A DNA stretch of 64,000 nt from Diplonema japonicum (taxonomy: Eukaryota; Euglenozoa; Diplonemea; Diplonemida; Diplonemidae), in contig OZ025703.1 of assembly GCA_964019335.1 (NCBI GenBank), positions 248,001-312,000 on the forward strand. Direction: 5' to 3'. Below are positions 1-10,571 of the stretch, piece by piece. Positions within the stretch are counted from its first letter, which is position 1. Every line of letters begins with the position of its first letter. The notes under the pieces were generated by a model. It saw nothing but the letters and a program-made list of their open reading frames with translations. It ran no database searches and was not told the origin of the DNA. Position numbers and translations under genes: made by a program.

Positions 1-407
1 CTCATGTGTCCTGCGCAGTCTCATGTGTCCTGCGTAGTCTCATGTGTCCTGCGTAGTCTCATGTGTCCTGCGCAGTCTCATGTGTCCTGCGTAGTCTCAT
101 GTGTCCTGCGCAGTCTCATGTGTCCTGCGTAGTCTCATGTGTCCTGCGCAGTCTCATGTGTCCTGCGCAGTCTCATGTGTCCTGCGTAGTCTCATGTGTC
201 CTGCGTAGTCTCATGTGTCCTGCGCAGTCTCATGTGTCCTGCGTAGTCTCATGTGTCCTGCGCAGTCTCATGTGTCCTGCGTAGTCTCATGTGTCCTGCG
301 TAGTCTCATGTGTCCTGCGCAGTCTCATGTGTCCTGCGTAGTCTCATGTGTCCTGCGCAGTCTCATGTGTCCTGCGCAGTCTCATGTGTCCTGCGTAGTC
401 TCATGTC
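1..407. repeat. 19-bp minisatellite, about 21 copies
   Basis: The unit is CTCATGTGTCCTGCGYAGT, repeated 21 times with almost no variation except one C/T site, and it breaks down at about 400-410. The array begins at the first base, so it continues outside the window. The C/T site follows a non-random order in which copies 1-7 recur as copies 9-15, giving a 152-bp higher-order period. The open frame across it (Met-Ser-Cys-rich) is only a by-product of the repeat. There are no spacers, so this is not CRISPR. Confidence 0.95.
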
Positions 408-531
408 GTCCTTCTGAACCACAATCCTAGTCTCAAGCCCACCAACTTGGCCAACGTTTTTCAAAAGAAAGAAAGAAATACCTTATCCCACAGATTTCAA
501 CACTAACACATTTTAACAAAACAAAAACAAA

Positions 532-1530
532 ATGGGTTCCGTAGGAAGCATTGCAGCCGTCATCGACGTGTCCATCACAGCCTTCTACTTGGACATGAGG
601 GTGAACCTCGATGGTGGCAGCGGGTGGCAGAGTCCCATCCACTGTGGGGCTTTCCCCAACGGAGCTGGCAGCAGAAGACCCCAAGACTATACTCGTGTGT
701 CTAGGTGGCCGTCTCACGACGGGAGTGGCAGCTACTTCATGCCGAGGATCACAAGGGATGCCTACAACAATGCCATCAGTCCTCATGTCACTTACGAGGT
801 GAAGTGCAGCATTGACCCCGACTGGGGCAGTTGGGATTACCTCAGCACGTATGTGAGGACCCCTGCTGCTCCGACACCGGCTCCCACCCCTGTCCCAACT
901 CCTGCTCCCACACCCGAGCCCACTCCTGCCCCTACACCTGAGCCCACTCCTGCTCCCACACCTGAGCCGACCCCTGTCCCGACCCCTGCCCCCACACCTG
1001 TCCCCACCCCTGCTCCCTGTGTGACTGGGGTGAAGCTGAACGGGGTCCCCGTGACTGAGATCGACATGGACGGACAGGAGACCCTTGACCTCGGGGGGAA
1101 GACCTGGTCGCACTTCCCGAACTCCATGAACGGGATGCACGCCTACTCCCTCCCGTACCCTGTTCCCGCAACAACTGAGATCGAGATGACCTGCTGCGGT
1201 GGGGAGGAGTGTGTGTTCTTCATGGCTCTGTACAACTGTGCTGCATGCCTCGGACCCAGGCCTGCTGGCCTCGCCGAGACCCTCCTCCTGGACGGGTGGG
1301 ACACTGGTGCATGCTCCCCCAGGTTCGAGGGGGACTTCAAGACCACCGCCTTCCGCAAGGGTGTTGACGCTGTGAACCAGGACGTTGTCCTCACCTACAC
1401 CGCACCCCACGAGGAGATCATGCAGGTGTTCGGGTTGGAGGGGGCTGTTCACAACCCGTGGTGTGTGAAGCCCCATGGCCCTGTGGCTCCTGGTGGAGCT
1501 GGGTGCGGTGGGAAGTGCCCTGTCTTCTAA
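532..1530 (+). CDS. Two-domain Pro/Thr-linker protein, tandem copy 1
   Basis: Unrecognised family, 332 aa, first of three tandem paralogues (with 3357-4370 and 5438-6499). An N-terminal domain (about residues 1-102) starts MGSVGS, which fits an N-myristoylation signal (Gly2, Ser6). A Pro/Thr linker of repeated PTP-x units follows (about 103-163). A Cys-rich C-terminal domain (about 164-332) contains a CCGGEEC motif and ends in CPVF, which has the form of a CaaX prenylation box. No clear signal peptide is visible. The C-terminal half is almost identical in DNA to copy 2, while the N-terminal half differs, so gene conversion or selection acts unevenly. The ATG was chosen because it follows an A-rich leader and matches the start of both paralogues. 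Codons are GC-rich, which suggests high expression. Intronless. Function unknown; an extracellular adhesin-like role is possible but would conflict with the lipidation signals. Confidence 0.85.
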   Translation: MGSVGSIAAVIDVSITAFYLDMRVNLDGGSGWQSPIHCGAFPNGAGSRRPQDYTRVSRWPSHDGSGSYFMPRITRDAYNNAISPHVTYEVKCSIDPDWGSWDYLSTYVRTPAAPTPAPTPVPTPAPTPEPTPAPTPEPTPAPTPEPTPVPTPAPTPVPTPAPCVTGVKLNGVPVTEIDMDGQETLDLGGKTWSHFPNSMNGMHAYSLPYPVPATTEIEMTCCGGEECVFFMALYNCAACLGPRPAGLAETLLLDGWDTGACSPRFEGDFKTTAFRKGVDAVNQDVVLTYTAPHEEIMQVFGLEGAVHNPWCVKPHGPVAPGGAGCGGKCPVF

Positions 1531-3356
1531 GATCCTTCATGACCTTTCTTTTATTTAAATATTTCCCCCCTTCCTTCCCTGGTGGGTTATTGATAACACC
1601 CTCTCCCCATTAGGGGTTCCTATTTGTTTTCACTCCCTTTTAACACGGATTTTATCATCTGATGACCCTGTGCACACTGATTAAAGTCATTAAGTTATTT
1701 GGATATGAAATCTCCTTTTTAAAAAATAACGGCAAACCCAGATACGAAAGGATAAAATATGAAGAAGATAAAGCACACCACTTATTTATATTTTTTTTTT
1801 CCCGCAGCACCTTTCGCCGGGTGGCTGTGAAAGAAAAAATGGGGGTTTTCTTCTTCTTTCCTTTTATATTTCTGGGAATGCCTTACCCCTGTTATTCCCA
1901 CCCTCTCATTGTTTAACCTCATATTTTATTTTTATTTTTATTTTTATTTTTATTTTTATTTTTATTTTTATTTTTATTTTTATTTTTATTTTTATTTTTA
2001 TTTTTATTTTTATTTTTATTTTTATTTTTATTTTTATTTTGCCTTAACGTAGCGGTTGTCTCAAGACAACAGCAACAGAGTAAAAAAAAAAAAAAAAAGA
2101 GGGAGCTTTGCTGCACAGTATGCACGGTTGCAATTATTAGTTGAACAGTAGGCATCAAAGAAATCTTGTTGTCTTCTGAAACAAATAATAGCGGGCGTGA
2201 CCTTGCAGCATCTTTCTCCTCTTTGTAAACTACATTATTTTCACCCCCCTCTTTTTTTTTTTTTCTTTTCTTATGAAAAAAAAAAGAGCAGATAATCTTG
2301 ACCCCCCCCTTCACATGTCGAAACGCGCAAAATTTATTTCGCTTGAATAAAAAGAGGAAAAAGCAAACTACAAAAAGAGAAAAAAAAACAAAAAAAAATC
2401 CTTTGGACTTCTTTCTATCTAGTTATCAAGTGATTTGGGCAGCATCAAGTGTAGTTGTACTTCCTTTTTTTTTTTTTTTTTTTATTGTTCACACCTCCTC
2501 GGCTTTTTTATTTGCCCACCTACAAACATTATTTCCCTCCTCGATTTTTTTTAGTCAAAAATCGTAGTACCACCTCTCCCTCCCCTTTTATTTCTTTTTT
2601 GAAATCGCGGGGGGGGTTTTTTTTTTTAATTCTTATTTCTTGTCTTCTTCCCCCCCTTTTTTTTTCTTCTATGTTTTCCATTATGTTCTTTTTTTCCTGG
2701 TGCCGAGTGATGCGACTTTCCGTAAGTTATTGCTTGAGCGTTGTGCCAAGAGAGGAAGAAAGGTGGGGAACGAAAAAAAAAATCGAGGAAGAACATGAGG
2801 GATTAAGGATAAAAACCCGTGCCTTTCAACCATGTCAGGGATTCAAACCCCTGACATCAAAATCCTTTTTAGTTCTTTTTTTTGTTTTTTCCCTCTCTTT
2901 CCCTCTCTGTTGATGTGCCCTCCCTACTCGTGTCAAAGCGTGAAAGGGCTAATAAGGGTCACTGTCGAAAATCCTCCTTATTTTTTTTTCTTCCTCTTTT
3001 TTCTTATCTTATTCTTTAAATTTCTTTGTGAGTGTATGTGGAGGGGGGTCATGGCCTTTGCAATAGAATTAAGCCGGTTGATTTACATTTTGCTTTAAAA
3101 GCTGTCACCTGAATGAGATATTGTTTGGGGAACCGTTTGAAAGTCCAGCGATGGAACTCGGACCTTCTCTTCAACTATCTCTCAAAGCTTCTTCAGCTGC
3201 AGGGGCTTTTTTACCTTGTCTATGGACTAGGTTTCTTAGTTTGAGTCAAACCCCGTGCAGACAGAAAGGAGGGTGGAGAAAGAAAAAAAAAAAAAAAAAA
3301 AAAAACATTACTCGCTAGATTTTAAAAAAAGAAGAAAAAAAAAAACAAAAACAAAA
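1531..3356. other. Spacer between tandem copies 1 and 2
   Basis: AT-rich spacer of 1.8 kb with many T and A homopolymers. It holds the hexamer array at 1923-2040 and a small inverted repeat at 2833-2856. Short open frames here are rich in Phe and Lys and follow the homopolymers. I see no gene. Confidence 0.7.
1923..2040. repeat. (TTTTTA)n hexamer array
   Basis: About 19 near-perfect copies of TTTTTA, read across the listed span. It is a simple repeat, not a canonical telomere motif. Confidence 0.95.
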
Positions 3357-4370
3357 ATGGGTTCCGCAGGAAGCATTGCGGCCGTCATCGACGTGTCCAT
3401 CACAGCCTTCTACTTGGACATGAGGGTGAACCTCAACGGCGGCAGCGGGTGGGGGTGGGAGGGTCCCATCTACTGCGCGGCTTTCCCGATGCCCACTAGC
3501 ACCGACCCGCACTTCCATCCATGGGACCACACTACGGTGAGCAGGCGGCCGTCTCACGACGGGAGTGGCAGCTACTTCATGCCGAGGATCACAAGGGACG
3601 AAAGAAACAATCCCATCCGCCCTGAGACCACCTATGTTGTGAAGTGTGGGATTGACCCCGACTGGAGTCGTTGGTCTTACCTCGGCACAACTGTGAGGAC
3701 CCCTGCTGCTCCGACACCGGCTCCCACCCCTGTCCCAACTCCTGCTCCCACACCCGAGCCCACTCCTGCCCCTACACCTGAGCCCACTCCTGCTCCCACA
3801 CCTGAGCCGACTCCTGTCCCGACCCCTGCCCCCACACCTGTCCCCACCCCTGCTCCCTGTGTGACTGGGGTGAAGCTGAACGGGGTCCCCGTGACTGAGA
3901 TCGACATGGACGGACAGGAGACCCTTGACCTCGGGGGGAAGACCTGGTCGCACTTCCCGAACTCCATGAACGGGATGCACGCCTACTCCCTCCCGTACCC
4001 TGTTCCCGCAACGACCGAGATCGAGATGACCTGCTGCGGTGGGGAGGAGTGTGTGTTCTTCGTGGCTCTGTACAACTGTGCTGCGTGCCTCGGACCCAGG
4101 CCTGCTGGCCTCGCCGAGACCCTCCTCCTGGACGGGTGGGACACTGGTGCATGCTCCCCCAGGTTCGAGGGGGACTTCAAGACCACCGCCTTCCGCAAGG
4201 GTGTTGACGCTGTGAACCAGGACGTTGTCCTCACCTACACCGCACCCCACGAGGAGATCATGCAGGTGTTCGGGTTGGAGGGGGCTGTTCAGAACCCGTG
4301 GTGTGTGAGGCCCCATGGCCCTGTGGCTCCTGGTGGAGCTGGGTGCGGTGGGAAGTGCCCTGTCTTCTAA
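3357..4370 (+). CDS. Two-domain Pro/Thr-linker protein, tandem copy 2
   Basis: 337 aa, second paralogue. It has the same plan as the gene at 532: MGSAGS start with a possible myristoylation site, variable N-terminal domain, Pro/Thr linker, conserved Cys-rich domain and C-terminal CPVF. The linker and C-terminal domain are nearly base-for-base identical to copy 1, with a few substitutions, while residues about 28-70 differ in sequence and length. An open frame extends upstream to 3255 through A-tracts, but the ATG at 3357 aligns with both paralogues and follows an AAACAAAAACAAAA leader like that of copy 1. Intronless. Function unknown. Confidence 0.85.
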   Translation: MGSAGSIAAVIDVSITAFYLDMRVNLNGGSGWGWEGPIYCAAFPMPTSTDPHFHPWDHTTVSRRPSHDGSGSYFMPRITRDERNNPIRPETTYVVKCGIDPDWSRWSYLGTTVRTPAAPTPAPTPVPTPAPTPEPTPAPTPEPTPAPTPEPTPVPTPAPTPVPTPAPCVTGVKLNGVPVTEIDMDGQETLDLGGKTWSHFPNSMNGMHAYSLPYPVPATTEIEMTCCGGEECVFFVALYNCAACLGPRPAGLAETLLLDGWDTGACSPRFEGDFKTTAFRKGVDAVNQDVVLTYTAPHEEIMQVFGLEGAVQNPWCVRPHGPVAPGGAGCGGKCPVF

Positions 4371-5327
4371 GATCCATTCATTACAATGTTTTACCGAAGC
4401 CTTTTATCACTTTCAAACCTTTAATTGCAGAAGACAGAATAGGAAAGCTAATAACCTTCTCATCTCTTTTAACCGACATATTTTTCGAAACGAGGGGGAA
4501 AAAAAGGGAAAAGCATGCCAATGAAAGATTAAGCACCATTCTTTTTCGAAAGTTGCTCTTTTTTTTTTGAGCCAACACTGCGCCCTTCAACAGGCCGTTG
4601 AGAAGGAGTGTGGGTGGTCTTTATTGAGCATGCTCCCCCCACCTTTTTTTTTCCTCTTCTTTTTCTCATTTACCTCCCTTTTTTATTTTCCGTATCACAA
4701 ATCTAAATTAACCTTTTTTTTTAAACAAAATGTTCTAATCGAGAACAAGTGTAAAAGAAATTCTTTTTTTTTTCCTGAGAAATGAAAAAAAAAAAATAAT
4801 AAGTGTCAAAAAGGAAGCTCTTTATCAGCTTCTAGATGATGCTTGAAATATTTTTCTTCCAGAAAAAAAAAAAAAAAAAAGAAAAGAAACAGAAAAAAGG
4901 GAATTCTTTTTGTCCAATCACGGTCCCTCAAAGAAAGGGGCCCCACCTTTATTTCTTTCGTCTTCTTTAGGCGATCTTGTCACATACTGCAAGTACCCTT
5001 CAAAGACGTTTTCTTTGACTCCTTGACTGCCCAGCCGCCGAGCACTTAAAATTGCTTGAGCACGAGTTGTTGGAAAGAAAGGGAGAAGGAAGAGGAGGAG
5101 AAAGCGAAAAAAAGGTCCACCCCAAGACTATTTTACAGCCCCACACCCCCTCCCCTTTTATGTTCTCATCCCACCATCAGGTACCTTGAGACGAAATTGC
5201 AATGATTTGCATCCTTTTGCCAGTATGACCCCCAGCATGGCGCCTACGGTGGCACCGCTCTGTCAGTCCCCACTACTGAGGGTCAAACTTTTTGTTCGTA
5301 CTCCTTCCCTTTTCTTTTTCTTCTTTT

Positions 5328-5366
<39 letters not shown>

Positions 5367-5437
5367 TTTCTTTTTTTATATCCCACTTTCTTACTAGCCT
5401 GAACTAACCCCACCACACAGATCTTACATTTAAAGAA
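4371..5437. other. Spacer between tandem copies 2 and 3
   Basis: Spacer with T and A runs, including a T-run of more than 30 at about 5331-5365, and one divergent copy of the dispersed hairpin element at 4971. Short frames here are not convincing genes. Confidence 0.65.
4971..5010 (+). repeat. Dispersed hairpin element, copy 1 (divergent)
   Basis: Divergent member of a seven-copy family. It is preceded by TTTAG and its hairpin arms are CTTGT and GCAAG around an 8-nt loop. Compared with the common arms CCTGC/GCAGG, the second base of the left arm and its partner in the right arm have both changed, which keeps the pair. GTACCCTTCAAAGACG follows. Confidence 0.7.
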
Positions 5438-6499
5438 ATGGGTTCCGCAGGAAGCATTGCGGCCGTCATCGACGTGTCCATCACAGCCTTCTACTTGGAC
5501 ATGAGGGTGAACCTCGATGGTGGCAAAGGCGACACATGGGAGAGTCCCATCTTCTGCGCGGCTTTCCCGATGCCCACTAGCACCGACCCGCACTTCCACC
5601 CATGGGACCACACTACGGTGAGCAGGCACCCGTCACGCCCTGGGTGCGGCAGCTATATTATGCCGAGGATCACAAGGGACGAAAGAAACAATCCCATCCG
5701 CCCTGAGACCACCTATGTTGTGAAGTGTGGGATTGACCCTGATAATAGCAGGTGGTCTTACATCAGCACGGTTGTGAGGACCCCTGCTGCTCCGACACCG
5801 GCTCCCACTCCTGTTCCTACGCCTTTGCCTACACCTGTTCCCACACCTGTCCCAACTCCTGCTCCCACACCTGAGCCCAGCCCCGAGCCCACTCCTGTCC
5901 CTACACCTGTCCCAACTCCTGTCCCCACACCCGAGCCGACCCCTGTCCCGACCCCTGCCCCCACACCTGTCCCCACCCCTGCTCCCTGTGTGACTGGGGT
6001 GAAGCTGAACGGGGTCCCCGTGACTGAGATCGACATGGACGGACAGGAGACCCTTGACCTCGGGGGGAAGACCTGGTCGCACTTCCCGAACTCCATGAAC
6101 GGGATGCACGCCTACTCCCTCCCGTACCCTGTTCCCGCAACGACCGAGATCGAGATGACCTGCTGCGGTGGGGAGGAGTGTGTGTTCTTCGTGGCTCTGT
6201 ACAACTGTGCTGCGTGCCTCGGACCCAGGCCTGCTGGCCTCGCCGAGACCCTCCTCCTGGACGGGTGGGGCGGTGGTTCGTGCTCCCCCAGGTTCGAGGG
6301 GGACTTCAAGACCACCGCCTTCCGCAAAAGTATTGACGCTGTGAACCAGGACATTGTCCTCACCTACACAGTGCATTACAAGGAGATCATGCAGATGTTC
6401 GGGTTGGAGGGGGCTGTTCAGAACCCGTGGTGTGTGAGGTCCCATGGCCCTGTGGCTCCTGGTGGTGCTGGGTGCGGTGGGAAGTGCCCTGTCTTCTAA
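5438..6499 (+). CDS. Two-domain Pro/Thr-linker protein, tandem copy 3
   Basis: 353 aa, third paralogue of the genes at 532 and 3357. It starts MGSAGS and ends CPVF like the others. Its Pro/Thr linker is longer (about residues 105-180), with extra Leu- and Ser-containing units. The first part of the C-terminal domain is almost identical to copies 1 and 2, but the last third carries clustered changes (for example GGGSCSP for DTGACSP, and a different stretch around the VHYKE region). The N-terminal variable segment is closest to copy 2. Intronless, GC-rich codons. Function unknown; the pattern fits an expanding, recombining family. Confidence 0.85.
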   Translation: MGSAGSIAAVIDVSITAFYLDMRVNLDGGKGDTWESPIFCAAFPMPTSTDPHFHPWDHTTVSRHPSRPGCGSYIMPRITRDERNNPIRPETTYVVKCGIDPDNSRWSYISTVVRTPAAPTPAPTPVPTPLPTPVPTPVPTPAPTPEPSPEPTPVPTPVPTPVPTPEPTPVPTPAPTPVPTPAPCVTGVKLNGVPVTEIDMDGQETLDLGGKTWSHFPNSMNGMHAYSLPYPVPATTEIEMTCCGGEECVFFVALYNCAACLGPRPAGLAETLLLDGWGGGSCSPRFEGDFKTTAFRKSIDAVNQDIVLTYTVHYKEIMQMFGLEGAVQNPWCVRSHGPVAPGGAGCGGKCPVF

Positions 6500-7460
6500 G
6501 ACCTGTCTTGCAAGTCTTCCTCAATTAGTATCCAATCTGATAATATTCTTTTTTTTTTTTTTTTCTCTCTTCCCTTCTTCCTCCCTTTAATTTATTCAAA
6601 TTATCCCCTTCTTCTTTTTTTTTTTTTAACACCTAATGGGCAGGGAACGGTGGGAACAGCTAACTGATACCTTCTTGTTATCTGACACCGCCTTTCGTGC
6701 CGATGAGGCCGCGAAGAAAAGAAATCAATCGGGGCACAAGAACAACAAACTCTCGATCCGACACACGAACAAGAAACATAATGCTGATATGAATTCTCAG
6801 TTTTTTTGCTTCCAGCGCCCTTTATCCGGCTGCTGAGAAAAAAAAGGGTGTTAATGGATACCGATGGAATGTTGCTTTCATTTTTTTTTTTTTTTTAAAG
6901 ATTTTTTTTTTAATTCCTTCTGTTTTAATTAGTCAGAAGCAATGAGGGAAAACTGATTTATCTATTTAACTGATTCTATTGGCTATTTAAAAAAAAAAAA
7001 AAAAAAAAAAAACGAGAGAACATTCCTTGGGTTTGTTTTCGTTTTTTTTTTTTTCTTTTTCTTTTTCTTTGCTCCGTTTCCCCTGTCGCAAGGATGCAAC
7101 AATAAAAAAAGAAGGGGAAATACAGAAATAGATAAGCTCTGAGTTTCTCGAGCCATGTCCTTGCGGTGATCATCCTTCTCTCTCTATTTCCTTTTTTTTT
7201 TTTTTTTCAGGCGTCCTGCCACATACCGCAGGTCCCCTTAAATGTCTCTTTTTTTTTTTTTTTTTTTTTTTTTTCCCGTTCTGATTTTGATTCGCTATCG
7301 TTGGTATAATCAACTTAATTCCTTTGTAAGGGAATGTGCTGAGTACTACTTTAGTTCTTTCCCTCGTCTTTACCCCCTCACTATGAGGGGGGCATTTCCC
7401 TCTCCTGTCTTTTCTTTTTCTTTTTTATTTCAAAGGCAACATGGTTTTTTTTTTTTGTTT

Positions 7461-7491
<31 letters not shown>

Positions 7492-7771
7492 AACAAACTT
7501 GTATTTTTTTTTTTTGTTTTTGTTCCGAGTAAGGATTTTACTTAAGCAGGGGGGGGGGGTTTTTTTTTTACCTCCCTCCCCCCCTTACTCGGGGGAAAAC
7601 AAAACAAAACAAAAAGTCAAGTTTTACCATAAAAATCTTTTTTTTTTTTTGCAAGAAAAAGTCATGCATTATTCTCTGACTTTTCCAAATCAAAAAAAAA
7701 AAAAAAACAAAAAAAAATCAAAAAAAAACCCTGTAGGCAAACGGTATCGCTCGATCCTAATAGACACACCC

Positions 7772-7806
<35 letters not shown>

Positions 7807-7864
7807 CAAAAAAAAAAAAGAAATCATTACGAAGTGGAGGGGAAAAAAAAAAAAAAAAAAAAAA
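6500..7864. other. Spacer upstream of the polycystin gene
   Basis: Homopolymer-rich spacer with many T-runs of 15-25 and a copy of the hairpin element at 7211. A 66-residue open frame at 6636-6836 is not recognisable. The open frame of the next gene runs back to 7499, but its product there is only Phe/Lys from homopolymers, so I end the spacer at the ATG at 7865. Confidence 0.6.
7211..7248 (+). repeat. Dispersed hairpin element, copy 2
   Basis: Type A copy. It follows a T-run and CAG, has arms CCTGC/GCAGG with loop CACATACC, and is followed by GTCCCCTTAAATGTCTC (one base different from the other type A copies) and another T-run. Confidence 0.85.
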
Positions 7865-10455
7865 ATGACGCTGTCGATCAAAAACCGAGGAAGGAATGTA
7901 TCCTTCAGTTTCGAGATGAAGGAACGTGCAGCAAAACCATTCGAAGCATCTGAAGAATCCATCGAAGAAGAAGACAACGAGACAACAGAAGAAGAAGGGG
8001 ACGACACCACGGAGCCGATCGAAGAGCACGAGCGACAAGAATCCCAACGAGAACTATACTCACCGTGGGAAAAAGTCCGCGCGAAAAAGGCCTCAAAAGC
8101 CAAGGCCTTCCTCATAGAAATGTTACTATACGGGATATTTGTGGTCGTATTCTGCCTCTCAACATTCGCCCTACGGTCACCATGGACATACTGGAGCGCA
8201 GAGGGAACCAGAGTAGCACTACAATTCGACGAAAGAAACGGATATAAAGATATTTCTGGCACCGATGACTTCTACGAATTCCTGGAAACCATTTTTATTC
8301 CAACATTATACCCCACACAGTGGTACAACGATGAGGCCATGACAAGCTATGAATCAAGGTTTCCGAATTTACACAACAGGTTGCTGGGGACCGTTCGGCT
8401 TCGACAGGTCCGGGTTCAGAAAAACAAAAACTGTTTCGTTTCGATAAAGTTCACGGCGTTTGTAAGAGACTGCTCCCCGCCGTTCTCCTCGTCCGTTGAA
8501 TCTACAACCCCGTACGGCCCGCCCCACAACAGAACTCTGTTTCGATTTTCTTCCTCGTCGCATCTTTGTTCCGCAAGCCCGATTTCACATTACTGCACAA
8601 GCATTACAACTGGCAAACGAGGTGATATTTACCCATCCGGTGGATTCACAGTGGACCTCCCTGTGAAACAGTCCTCTGCAATGGAAACTATTCAACAATT
8701 GAAATCCAACCGATGGATCGACGAGGACACCAGAGCGGTCATGCTCGACTTCACGCTTTACAACAGCAATGTCAAACTGTTGATCGTGACACAGCTTTTG
8801 GTAGAATGGTTCCCAACTGGTTCGGTGTTCCCTCGAGCGTCTATTAAACCCATTTCCCCGTTGACATTGGAAAGCGATTCAGAAATTCTGACGCTAGTCT
8901 TGGAGGTGTTTCTAGCGACGTATTTATTCTGCTATCTTTTAAACGAGATTGCCGAATTTTATACGTACAAAAGCGTTCTTCGGGAACGGTGCTTGGTGTG
9001 CAGGAAGCAGGAGATCCTCCGGACCGGCGAGGAAAAAACCTACAGCTGCGCGGAGTGCGACAACGTATTCGACCCTTTCGAATCCCGAAAATGCAACCAA
9101 TGCCTCCGGGAATACTCCCCCACAGTACACCTCTGCTGGAAGGGTTATTTTCAAGACCCCTGGAACTGGCTTGATATGGTCAATCTTGTATTTTTCGTCG
9201 CTGTTTTCGGGCTGCGGTTCAAGCTTAGACACGATTTGTCAGATGTAAACTTCAACACCGGCGATCAGTTTATATTGCTGTACCCGTTGGCGGTCCAGTA
9301 CAGCACCGCGAATTATCTTAACGCTGTAAATGCGTTGCTGTGCTTTTTCAAGACGTTCAAGTATCTTGGAAAGTTCGCGCAGCTTGCTATTCTCATCAAG
9401 ACGCTGTCTAACTCGAGAACGGAAATCGGGTATTTTTTGATTATCTTCTCGATCATCTTTGTGGGATTTTCGCTGGCGTTTCAGCTTGGGTTTGGGTCGG
9501 ACCTGAAGGACTACCAAAGCTTCACAGACTCTCTCATGAGCCTTTTCAGAATGTTGCTAGGAGACTTCGACTATGGTTCCCTGGAAGAGAGCAACAGGGT
9601 TCTAGCCCCGGTATTCTTCGTGTTTTACAACGTGTTGGTGCTGTTTGTACTGTCGAACATGTTTATCGCCATTGTCTCGGGTGCCTACGCAACAGCGTAC
9701 AACGAAATCGACGAAGGCGGTGATGTGACATTTGTCGGTTCCTCTTTGAAGCTTCTGTACAACACCTTGTTGATACGTTTCAACAACTGTATTGGAAACC
9801 AAACATTGTTGACCGACATCATGGTGCTGATAGAGCATCTTGAAGCGATTGAAGACCTTGCTCCGGAGAAGCAAGACGACATCAGGATGTTTCGCGACGA
9901 GGTGGAGCACAACCCGAAGGATAACCACCTTTTTAACGCTGTTTTGAACGCATTCGGCCGGCGTATCGACCGCGAGATGTTCGAGGAGGATTACCATATT
10001 TTGAGAAACACTTTGATCGACTACAGGAACACAGAAGAAGCCGCCGAAACGGGTGACAGAAAGTCCACTATCTACCCTTCTGCAGAGCTTGCGCGTAGGT
10101 CTTCGTTCGGTACAAGCGTTTCTTCGCCTCGGGCACTGAAGTCCCGGCATTCTATATTTGGTGCCATCAATGCCGAGCGTCGGGCTTCGATGGAGCGTGG
10201 TACTAGTGAGAACTTGGGGGCCAGGCCGTCTCTCAGTGCCGCGCACATGATGCTGTACCAGGCGAAGATAAAGAGTTTGGAGGTGACCGTGGCCAACATC
10301 TCGAGTAACATGGATTTGCTTCTGCAAAACCTGCAGTTTCAACAGGGCAACAACAACAACAACAATTCAGGGACGCCGCCAGCTGCAGGCAAACGACGCA
10401 GCAGCCACGCGCAAGGCGTCCCGCACACAAGCTGGTTCTCATCAAACAAACTGGA

Positions 10456-10462
<7 letters not shown>
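7865..10462 (+). CDS. Polycystin (TRPP/PKD2-type) cation channel
   Basis: 865 aa. Polycystins are six-helix cation channels of cilia and endomembranes. Visible here: an acidic cytosolic N-terminus; S1 at about 81-103; a long extracytosolic polycystin loop (about 105-330); S2 at about 341-362; S3 at about 433-452 beginning with the family-like DPWNWLDMVN; S4 at about 484-512; S5 at about 520-543; a pore helix and filter at about 553-570 with LFRMLLGDFDY; S6 at about 582-612; and a C-terminal coiled-coil segment near 795-830. The S2-S3 linker holds three CxxC pairs (C376/C379, C395/C398, C410/C413), which look like a zinc ribbon; I do not know this from PKD2 proteins. The ATG at 7865 directly follows a long A-tract, and everything upstream in frame is homopolymer-derived. 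Intronless. The next gene shares the Cys module. Confidence 0.9.
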
Positions 10463-10489
<27 letters not shown>

Positions 10490-10571
10490 CGAGATTTTTT
10501 ACAAAATCTCCGACCACCCTTTTTTTTTTTTTTTTCTTTCCGCCCTCATACACACTTTAACTCCAGAATGA

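Noticed and set aside
1-407. CRISPR-like array
   Set aside because: Units are contiguous with no spacers.
63-430. Open frames encoding Met-Ser-Cys-rich repeats
   Set aside because: Direct translation of the 19-bp minisatellite, with no start context or non-repeat domain.
433-1476. Long antisense frames across the tandem genes (also 3315-4316 and 5633-6445)
   Set aside because: Mirror of GC-rich codon bias on the opposite strand; the sense protein is conserved in three copies.
2833-2856. tRNA T-arm-like hairpin (TGTCAGGG...CCCCTGACA)
   Set aside because: No acceptor, D or anticodon arms on either strand; a simple inverted repeat.
6698-6722. Hammerhead-like core (CGATGAG...CGAAG)
   Set aside because: First core base differs, stem II cannot close, and no stems I or III are found.
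7499-7864. 122-residue N-terminal extension of the polycystin
   Set aside because: Encoded by T- and A-runs (Phe/Lys); the ATG at 7865 fits the leader pattern.
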